A stretch of DNA of 64,000 bases from Paenibacillus sp. CC-CFT747. Lineage in GTDB: Bacteria; Bacillota; Bacilli; Paenibacillales; NBRC-103111. Each line of letters opens with the position of its first letter. The first letter of the stretch is position 1. The notes beneath the pieces were generated by a model. The model searched no databases. It had not been told where the DNA came from and worked only from the letters and a program-made list of their open reading frames with translations. The DNA lies in the NCBI GenBank assembly GCA_030323305.1, contig CP106741.1, positions 3,719,501 to 3,783,500 of the forward strand, read 5' to 3'. This document shows positions 56,675 through 64,000 of the stretch, one piece after another. The position numbers and the translations under genes were made by a program.

Positions 56675-58690
56675 ATGAGGCAATCCAGAGCAAGTATAAA
56701 GATAGATCCCAATCCAATCGGTAAAACCAAAATAAATCCTTATGTGTTCGGACATTTTGTGGAAGACATTCGCGATCATATGGATGCCATGCTGGCCTAT
56801 CCGCTTTCGGATATGGATTTTGAAAGCATAGACATTACGTACAGAGGACTTTCCGGAAGCTGGCGTCCGTATACGAACGGGAAGAGCACGAGTTATGCTC
56901 TTGAGCCTGCTGCGGCCCATCATTCCGGTCACAGCCAGATGATTCGGATCTACAGCCAGGACGGGGGATATGCAGGCGTAAGGCAAGCCATCGCGGTAAA
57001 ACAAGACCGGGACGGCTATTCCTTGGCTCTATACGCTAGAGCTTCCATTGAAATTAACTATATTGTGGCGGAGATCGCGGATAAGAACAGCGGAGAAGTG
57101 CTGGGTTCGGCCAGGATCAATCTGGACAGCCATAATTGGAAGCACTATGAATCGCGTCTTACGGTTGAACGGGATTGCGAGCAGGCGGAGTTCCGATTAT
57201 ATGTTCCTTCGGAACATGAGCCATGGCTGGACCATGTATCCACCGGGATGCTTTGGCTGGATCATCTTTCCCTGCTGCCCTCCGATAGCAGGGGTATCGT
57301 TCGTAAAGAAGTCATGGACAGGACGAAGGACTTAAACGCCGGGATGATGCGGCTCGCAGGGAATTATATCAGCGCCTATCACTGGCGGCAGGCCATTGGA
57401 CCTGTTTACGAGCGGCCCTGTGTAGTGAACGAGGCATGGGGAGGCTGGACGAATAAATATTTCGGTACGGATGAGTTCCTTACCTTTTGCCGTGAGTTGA
57501 AGGTAGAGCCTCTTATTTGTGTAAACGATGGATCGGGAACACCCGAGGAAGCGGCCGAGTGGGTGGAATACTGCAACGGCGATGCCGATACCCCGATGGG
57601 CAAGCTGAGAGCCGCACACGGGCATGCCGAGCCTTACGGCGTGAAATATTGGGAGATCGGCAATGAAGTCTGGGGACCTTGGCAGGTCGGCCATTGCAGT
57701 GCGGAGCAATTTGCGGAACGCTACCTTCGCTTTGCCCAAGCCATGAAGGCTGCCGATCCCGGGATCGTGCTGCTCGCCTGCGGGCATACCCAAATGGATT
57801 GGAACAAGACCTTATTGGACCGGGCCGCTGAGCAGATGGATTACTTAACGCTGCATCTGTATCACGGATACAATCGTTTTGGCATGAAGGAACAGACGCC
57901 GAAGGATGAGCGGTATAAAGCCATAGTCTCTTATCCGGAGTGGACGCGGGAAACGCTGCATCAATTGAGAGAGATGTTCGGTTCGGATGAACGGTATGGC
58001 CATCTTAAAGTGGCCGTCACGGAATACAATACGATGTATTATCCCAATACGATCCGCAAAGGGCTTCCGAACGAGCACACCTTGGAAGCGGCGGTGGCTA
58101 ATGCCGCGAATTTGAATGAATTTATCCGAAACGGTGATCTGGTCGAGATCGGAAGCTTCTCCGATCTTGTCAACGGCTGGCTTGGCGGATGCATCCGGGT
58201 AGGGGATTACTTTGCCGATCAGTTCCGGGGCAAATCCCGGGGATGGAGCGGTCAATCGTTAACCGTATACGGGACCCCTACCTATTATGTGATGCAAATG
58301 TATGCCAACCGGGACGTGGCTTATGTGGTGGAATGCCATACCGAATGCGGCAGCTTCCAGGTGAACAGCCCGGTGTCCGCTGCACCTAAGCTGGATGACC
58401 TGCCGAATCTGGATGTCGTGGCCTGCCAGAATGCGAATGGGGATAAGCTGACCATCTTCATGGTGAACCGTAGCCTCGAAAATACGGTCGCCGATGTGCA
58501 GCTGGGAGGGTTCACAGAGGCAGGTGCAGCCCGGCTGCTTGAATTAACTGCGGACGATTACGAAGCCTTAAACAGCGTGCATCATCCGAATTCCGTTGTC
58601 CCTGCAGCCCGTGAACTATCTTTCGCCGATGGTCAAGTGACCTGTGAGTTAAAAGCCCATTCCGTATATATTATGGAAATCACTCGATAA
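56675..58690 (+). CDS. Alpha-L-arabinofuranosidase, GH51
   Basis: Retaining enzyme that removes alpha-L-arabinofuranosyl side groups; 671 residues, without signal peptide, so cytoplasmic. ATG 56675. The N-terminal part carries a CBM4/9-like insertion (~60-210), then the TIM barrel with the acid/base Glu331 (WEIGNEVWG) and the nucleophile Glu450 (VAVTEYNTMYY), followed by the GH51 beta domain (GAARLLELTADDYEALNS). It is the first hydrolase after the importer, so the import cargo probably contains arabinose. Confidence 0.92.
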   Translation: MRQSRASIKIDPNPIGKTKINPYVFGHFVEDIRDHMDAMLAYPLSDMDFESIDITYRGLSGSWRPYTNGKSTSYALEPAAAHHSGHSQMIRIYSQDGGYAGVRQAIAVKQDRDGYSLALYARASIEINYIVAEIADKNSGEVLGSARINLDSHNWKHYESRLTVERDCEQAEFRLYVPSEHEPWLDHVSTGMLWLDHLSLLPSDSRGIVRKEVMDRTKDLNAGMMRLAGNYISAYHWRQAIGPVYERPCVVNEAWGGWTNKYFGTDEFLTFCRELKVEPLICVNDGSGTPEEAAEWVEYCNGDADTPMGKLRAAHGHAEPYGVKYWEIGNEVWGPWQVGHCSAEQFAERYLRFAQAMKAADPGIVLLACGHTQMDWNKTLLDRAAEQMDYLTLHLYHGYNRFGMKEQTPKDERYKAIVSYPEWTRETLHQLREMFGSDERYGHLKVAVTEYNTMYYPNTIRKGLPNEHTLEAAVANAANLNEFIRNGDLVEIGSFSDLVNGWLGGCIRVGDYFADQFRGKSRGWSGQSLTVYGTPTYYVMQMYANRDVAYVVECHTECGSFQVNSPVSAAPKLDDLPNLDVVACQNANGDKLTIFMVNRSLENTVADVQLGGFTEAGAARLLELTADDYEALNSVHHPNSVVPAARELSFADGQVTCELKAHSVYIMEITR

Positions 58691-58704
58691 AGGATACCTA
58701 CAAC

Positions 58705-61078
58705 ATGCGGAGGATAAGGCAGATCAAGAAAATTTGGATCTCTATCGCGGCTGCTTGCCTTTTGGTCCCGGCGATTGTGCTTGGCTCCCGGCATCCGGCA
58801 GAAGAGAAGGGGACGGCGAACCGAATGGCGATCACCCTGAATCAAACGTATCAAAATCCGTTCGTCCTGGACCAAGAATGGGAGGATTACGGCGTTGGGG
58901 ATCCTTACATTCTTCGTTACGACGGCCGCTATTATCTTTACTGCAGCACGAAGGACGGGAGAGTCGGAGTGAAGGCGTGGAGCTCCGGCGATCTTGTGAA
59001 CTGGCGCTACGAAGGCTTGGTGACGGAGGATCCCGTCAGTACAGGTGCTTATGCGCCGGAGGTTGTTTATTGGAACGGGCTGTTCTATATGTACACTTCC
59101 CCTGCAGGCAAAGGGCATTATGTCCTGCAAAGCGACAAGCCGACGGGACCGTTCGTGAAGAAGACGGACAACCTCGGCCTTACCATCGACGGCTCCGTCT
59201 TTATCGACGATGACGGGAAATGGTATTTCACGCATGCCAAGTTCGGAGGCATTATGGCGAGCCCGATGGCCGATCCGTTTACGATTGAACCGGACAAGCC
59301 GCTGAACGCCTCCCTGGGGCACTGGACGGAAGGCTCCATGATCATCAAGCGGAACGGACGTTATTTCATTACCTATACGGGCAATCACGTCTTTAGCGCG
59401 GGATACCGTGTCAACTATGGAGTAAACCGCGAATCTCCGATCGGTACGTATACCATACCGGAGAACAACCCGATCCTTCTTTCCACTGCAAAAGATTTTA
59501 ACGGGCTTGGCCACAGTGCGACCGTTATGGGACCGGATCTGGATTCTTATTATATCGTTTACCATAACCTGATCGGCCGTTCCGCAGAAGGGCCTCCCGT
59601 TCGAAGGCTGAACCTGGACCGGCTTATCTTCAACGGCGATAAGATGTCTGTTCTTGGGCCGACGCACGGTGCGCCGCAGGAAGCGCCTCGGCTGCCGGAC
59701 TTCCGGGACGTGCCGGGTGAAACTCCATCCGAAGACAAGTGGGAGCGTACGGTTCAAGCGGGAGGGAGCGAGGTGGTGTTGACCCGAACGGGCACGGGCA
59801 GCCTCTATACCGCCGAATATAACTTCCGATTCAACGAGCGGAAAGGGGATGCCGCGACGTCTTCCCTGGAAGCCCTATTCGCCTACGGGGATTCGGGCAA
59901 CTACCGGTCCGCCCGTGTGGACGGAGAAAAGAACGAGCTGACGCTGATCGATTACACGAGCGGCAGGGAGACGGTTGCGGCCAAGAAGACGCTGCCGGAT
60001 GACACCGACCTGACGAAGCTCCATACGATCCGGATTGAGTCGGACGGCACCGGCACGAAGCTGTTCTGGGACGGGCTGCTTCAGCTCGAGCAAGCGTCCA
60101 TGGCCGCGAAACCCGGCCGCATGGGCTATCGCTGGCCTCAAGGGGTGAAGCCGGATTTGCATTACACCGCCTTTTCCAATGAAGCGGGGGCAGCAGCGAT
60201 CGGAAGGCGGTCAAGCCTCTACCCGGTTCGATGGAAGCCGTACACGGCGTTCAGGAGGGCCATCCAAGCGTCCGCTCGGGCCTTACACCGGACGGCAGCG
60301 ATGCCGTCGTGCTCTCGAGCAAGGGGACGGTCTCTCTTTTCCAGTGAACGTTCGCCAAGAGGGCCCTTACCTGGTGTCCGTCAACGTTTCCAAAGCCTCG
60401 AAGGGCTCGACGCTCGTATTAGAAGCGAACGGGACGAAAAAGGAAATCAAGCTGGATCCCTCCTTATTCGCAGACGATGCCGACTGGACGAAAATACCGC
60501 TGGGCGAGGTTGAGCTGAAGAAAGGGACCCAGTGGTTGTCGCTGCGCCGGGGGAAGGGAGATATTTCCCTTCGGTATGTGGAAGCGGGTCTGACGGCGCC
60601 TGTGCCGGAGCAGTCGGTCATTAAGCCGTCGTCCGTCGGCTTGGTCAACCGGTTCGGCGGCGATTCCGGCTGGGCGGATTATACCGTCAGCTTCGATCTG
60701 ACACGGAAAGAAGCGACGACGGACGAGATCGGGGTTCTGCTGCGGACCTCCAACGAGTCGGAATTCAAGGATCAGGTCAAAGAAGCTTACATGGGATACT
60801 CGCTGGTGTTTCAAGACGGGAAGGCTGTTCTGTCGCGAGCGAGCTATGAGAATGTTGCCGAAATGGCATCCGCGCCCCTTGCCTTCTCGTCCGGGCAGAC
60901 CCGCCGGATTACAGTAAAACTAAAGGGAACGACGATTGCAGTTTACGCAGATGGCAGCGGCGAGCCAATATTGAGATGGACGGACCCGAACGCATTTCTG
61001 CTCGGCCGTGTAGGCCTTCGCGGGGTATCGACGGCTTGGATCGTCTCACCATTGACGGTAACGGGAAATCAAAAATAA
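58705..61078 (+). CDS. GH43-family arabinofuranosidase/xylosidase, two-domain or more (two frameshifts)
   Basis: About 791 residues repaired. A short hydrophobic N-terminus (~10-27) may export or anchor it. The five-blade propeller has Asp66 (GVGDPYILRYDG), Asp162 (IDGSVFIDD) and Glu209 (HWTEGSMIIKRNG), the three GH43 catalytic acids. Two concanavalin-like or DUF1349-like beta domains follow (~340-490 and ~640-790). A G missing from GCGGGGGCAGC (~60190) and a C missing from TTTTCCAGTG (~60340) break the linker; repaired it reads SSDRKAVKPLPGSMEAVHGV. The domains are otherwise intact. Confidence 0.85.
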
Positions 61079-61103
61079 CGGGAACCTAGGAGCAAAGGAC
61101 GCT

Positions 61104-62867
61104 ATGACTACTAAGAAGTATATTAAAAATTATCCGAGACCCCAGTTTGTGAGAGAAAACTGGGTCGATTTGAACGGCGAGTGGCGCTTCGGCTTCGACG
61201 ATGAAGACGCAGGGAAGGCCAAGGGGTGGCACCGTAGCTTCGGAGGAGACCGCCACATCCTCGTTCCTTTTACTTATGAAACGAAGGCGAGCGGCATCGG
61301 CGAGGAGGCCCACCATCCTTGCGTCTGGTATAACCGATCGCTGGACATTCCTGGGGAAGCCGCTGGCAAGCGAATTCTCCTGCATTTTCAAGCGGTGGAT
61401 TATATCGCGACCGTATGGGTCAACGGCGAATACGTCGGAAGGCATCAAGGCGGGTACGCGGCATTTTCATTCGACATTGCCCCTTACGTGACGGCCGGGT
61501 CCGCGAATGAGCTGACGGTGAAGGTCGAAGACAGCAAGGATGCTACCCAGCCGCGCGGCAAACAGCGCTGGGTGGAGGATAACTTCGAATGCTTCTATGT
61601 GCAGACGACGGGCATTTGGCAGTCGGTTTGGCTGGAATACGTAGACCAGGAATACGTGGATTCGGTAAAAATCACGCCGGATGTAGACGCCTCATCCGTT
61701 CGATTCGAGTACCAGGTGAATGGCGATGTGCAGGCGGACAGCAAGCTTCGACTGGAAGCGATTATTACGATGAAGGGACGCCAGGTCAAACGGGCTAGCC
61801 TGACGATCGACCGCCCCTGGCTTATGCTCGAGGTCGACCTCGTTCACGAGATGAACGGGCCTTGGAAGCGCTGCTACTGGGCCCCGGGTCGTCCGAATTT
61901 GTACGATGTGGAATTTGTCCTATACCGGGACGACGTTGCGATTGATCATGTTTACTCTTATTTCGGCATGAGAAAAATATCGATCGAGAAGGGCAAAGTG
62001 CTCCTGAACAATGTTCCGGTCTATCAACGGATGCTCCTGGATCAAGGCTACTGGCCGGACAGCCATTTGACGCCCCCTTCCGAGGAAGCGCTGATTGAGG
62101 ATATCGACCTCCTTTTGCAGATGGGGTATAACGGGGTGCGCAAGCACATGAAGATTGAGGATGCCCGGTTCTTGTATTGGTGCGATGTGAAGGGAGTGCT
62201 TGTCTGGTCCGAGATGGCGGCGACCTACGAATTTAACGACAAGGCGGTGCAGCAATTCACCGAAGAATGGATGGAAATCGTTCGCCAGCAATATAATCAT
62301 CCGTCCATTATCACCTGGGTTCCTTTCAATGAATCCTGGGGCATCATGAACATTTTCAAAGACCGCCGGCAGCAGAAGTTCACCGAAGCGATCTACCACC
62401 TCACCAAGGCGTTTGATCCGAACCGCCCGGTAATAACGAATGACGGTTGGGAGCATACCGTGTCCGATATCTTGACGCTGCATGATTATGTGGAAACGAA
62501 GGACCAATTCCTTAAGCGCTATGCCAATAAGGACGAAATCGTGAACAACGAGAAGACGTTCAACCAATGGAAATACGCCTTCGCCGACGGCTATGGCTAC
62601 AAGGGACAGCCGATTATCGTGAGCGAATTCGGCGGCATCGCCTTCCAGTCCGACAAAGGCTGGGGATACGGCGGTCAGGTCGCTTCAGAGGAGGCGTTTC
62701 TGGAAAGATTCCGCGGCATTCACGAAGCGATTAAGCAGACGGGCTATATCGTAGGATACTGCTATACCCAGATTACCGACGTTCAGCAAGAGGTGAACGG
62801 GCTGTTGACCGAGGAGCGGAAGCCAAAGGTGCCGCTGGAGAAGATCAGGGAAATCAATCTATCCTGA
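61104..62867 (+). CDS. GH2-family glycosidase (beta-galactosidase/glucuronidase-like)
   Basis: 587 residues without signal peptide, so cytoplasmic. The sugar-binding jelly-roll (GEWRFGFDDEDAG, VWVNGEYVGRHQGGYAAF) is followed by an immunoglobulin-like domain and a TIM barrel. Acid/base Glu410 (FNESWG) and nucleophile Glu508 (IIVSEFGGIAF) are both present. Length is short for classic LacZ and fits small GH2 enzymes acting on beta-galactosides, arabinosides or related. Lies 25 bases after the GH43 gene; same operon. Confidence 0.88.
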   Translation: MTTKKYIKNYPRPQFVRENWVDLNGEWRFGFDDEDAGKAKGWHRSFGGDRHILVPFTYETKASGIGEEAHHPCVWYNRSLDIPGEAAGKRILLHFQAVDYIATVWVNGEYVGRHQGGYAAFSFDIAPYVTAGSANELTVKVEDSKDATQPRGKQRWVEDNFECFYVQTTGIWQSVWLEYVDQEYVDSVKITPDVDASSVRFEYQVNGDVQADSKLRLEAIITMKGRQVKRASLTIDRPWLMLEVDLVHEMNGPWKRCYWAPGRPNLYDVEFVLYRDDVAIDHVYSYFGMRKISIEKGKVLLNNVPVYQRMLLDQGYWPDSHLTPPSEEALIEDIDLLLQMGYNGVRKHMKIEDARFLYWCDVKGVLVWSEMAATYEFNDKAVQQFTEEWMEIVRQQYNHPSIITWVPFNESWGIMNIFKDRRQQKFTEAIYHLTKAFDPNRPVITNDGWEHTVSDILTLHDYVETKDQFLKRYANKDEIVNNEKTFNQWKYAFADGYGYKGQPIIVSEFGGIAFQSDKGWGYGGQVASEEAFLERFRGIHEAIKQTGYIVGYCYTQITDVQQEVNGLLTEERKPKVPLEKIREINLS

Positions 62868-62885
62868 GAATGGAGCTGAATCGAT

Positions 62886-64000
62886 TTGAGAAAGTGGATG
62901 ATGGGGCTGCTCGCGGCTGTCTTGATCACGACTTTTCCCGCAACAGGATTCTCTTACAGCAATCCGCAAGTCGTCACGGACTCTTGGCAATGGAATAACG
63001 GTACCTTTTATGGGGAAGGCGACCCGTTTATCTTGAAATTTAACGGAGTCTACTATTTATATACCAGTACCGTGGACGATAAGCCCGGTGTGAAGGTATG
63101 GTCGTCGGAGGATTTGGTGCACTGGGAGTATCGTGGTCTGTGTGCAACCGAGCCCGTTACAAAAGGAGCTTATGCTCCGGAGGTGGTTTACTGGAACGGG
63201 GATTTTTACATGTACACGGCTCTTCTTCAAGATGACGGCTCAACGCCGCGGGGCCATCGGGTGCTGAAGAGCTCCAGTCCTACAGGACCCTTCACGGCCC
63301 AGACCGGCAGTAAGGTTACCGGCATTGACGGACATGTGTTCATCGACGATGACGGCCAGTGGTACTTCTACAGTACGGGCAATGGCAATATCGATGCCCG
63401 CCCGATGTCCGACCCCTATACATTCGGGGCGAAATCCAATACGGGAGCGGCCATGAAGGGCTGGACGGAAGGGCCGACGGTCATCAAACGCAATGGAAAG
63501 TACTATATGACGTATACCGGGAATCACGTATGGAGCGATGCCTACCGGGTGGATTATTCGAGCAGCACGAATCCGGTTTCCGGGTTCGTCCCGGCGGCCT
63601 CCCAGAATCCGATACTGCTCGATACGGAAGGGGATCATGTCGGTCTGGGGCACAATTCCATCGTTCGCGGTCCCGATCTGGATTCCGATTATATCGTCTA
63701 TCACAGCCATGCCGATCCGGGACGGAATTTGAACCTGGACCGGATCGTATGGAACGGGGACAAGATGGCCGTTCTCGGCCCTACAACATCCGAACAGCCC
63801 GATCCGGCCATGCCTGATTTCAGCGACCGATTCCAGAGAAAGGATTTAGGAAAGGACTGGAAAATAGTCAATGGAGGCAGCTGGGGAATCCGGGATGGCC
63901 ATACGCTGTACCAGAACGCATGGGGGAACCGGGCTCCCCGTCTCATGTCCTTCTTTCTCAGAAGCAGACGGACGACAGCTTCACAGCGGAGTTCAACCTG
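62886..64000 (+). CDS. Second GH43-family glycosidase (3' end outside window, frameshifted near 63945)
   Basis: TTG 62886 follows GGAGCTGAATC and begins MRKWMMGLLAAVLITTFPAT, a signal peptide ending near GFSYS, so the product is probably secreted. GH43 acids: Asp46 (GEGDPFILKFNG), Asp148 (IDGHVFIDD) and Glu195 (GWTEGPTVIKRNG). The C-terminal part begins a DUF1349-like domain (SDRFQRKDLGKDWKIVNGGS). The frame slips near 63945 (TCCTTCTTTCTCAG, one T likely missing); repaired it continues QKQTDDSFTAEFNL to the window edge. It is a diverged paralogue of the GH43 gene two genes upstream. Confidence 0.85.
   Translation, partial: MRKWMMGLLAAVLITTFPATGFSYSNPQVVTDSWQWNNGTFYGEGDPFILKFNGVYYLYTSTVDDKPGVKVWSSEDLVHWEYRGLCATEPVTKGAYAPEVVYWNGDFYMYTALLQDDGSTPRGHRVLKSSSPTGPFTAQTGSKVTGIDGHVFIDDDGQWYFYSTGNGNIDARPMSDPYTFGAKSNTGAAMKGWTEGPTVIKRNGKYYMTYTGNHVWSDAYRVDYSSSTNPVSGFVPAASQNPILLDTEGDHVGLGHNSIVRGPDLDSDYIVYHSHADPGRNLNLDRIVWNGDKMAVLGPTTSEQPDPAMPDFSDRFQRKDLGKDWKIVNGGSWGIRDGHTLYQNAWGNRAPRLMSFFLRSRRTTASQRSST

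Overview
The window looks like the chromosome of a Paenibacillaceae bacterium (Paenibacillus or Cohnella type). This rests on three things: the YesM/YesN-type two-component systems placed next to lipoprotein binding proteins and LplB/LplC-type permeases, the dense glycoside hydrolases, and the AAGGAGG-like ribosome binding sites. No rRNA, tRNA, transposase or CRISPR array was seen.

Layout. (1) 1-8.6 kb: the end of a sugar uptake operon (LplC permease, binding protein), a helical-barrel glycosidase, a GH36 alpha-galactosidase and a broken DUF4091 protein. (2) 9.0-16.4 kb: a deoxysugar or rhamnoside block with class II aldolase, a deleted sugar isomerase, GH78 rhamnosidase, AraC regulator, two zinc-type dehydrogenases and an SGNH hydrolase. 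(3) 16.5-26.2 kb: histidine kinase, YesN regulator, binding protein, two permeases and an 848-codon secreted glycosidase-like protein. (4) 26.2-31.4 kb: a degraded zone holding a miniature copy of that glycosidase, a SelA-fold PLP enzyme, a sigma-K/E fragment, the 3' end of a truncated minus-strand gene, a PAS kinase with a regulator that has lost part of its DNA-binding domain, and an ABC exporter tail. (5) 31.4-34.0 kb: a membrane-anchored tandem DJ-1/PfpI protein with a small membrane protein, then an MpsC/DUF2294 gene behind a near-consensus promoter and palindrome. (6) 34.0-42.8 kb: a SsuBC/SsuA-type ABC importer, an isochorismatase-family hydrolase, two drug exporters, and a divergent AraC/Gfo-Idh-MocA pair. 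(7) 43.0-49.4 kb: a puc-like molybdenum hydroxylase operon (Mo, FAD and 2Fe-2S subunits, XdhC, MocA) facing an aromatic-acid-exporter-like FUSC protein. (8) 49.7-64.0 kb: a second kinase/regulator/ABC module followed by GH51, GH43, GH2 and GH43 enzymes, which fits arabinoside or arabinan-derived glycan use.

Modules 1, 3 and 8 follow the Gram-positive polysaccharide-utilisation plan: a sensor pair switches on a binding-protein ABC importer, and intracellular or secreted glycosidases cut the imported or surface glycan. Module 7 would hydroxylate an N-heterocycle (purine-like by analogy). Module 6 supplies an importer and an amidase-type enzyme that could serve nitrogen acquisition.

Reading caution: about 25 otherwise intact genes carry single-base frameshifts, nearly all one base missing from a short homopolymer (mostly G or C). 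This is the signature of consensus errors, so most frameshifted genes here are probably functional in the organism. The relics in 26-31 kb, the deleted isomerase and the deleted response regulator cannot be explained that way and look like real decay.
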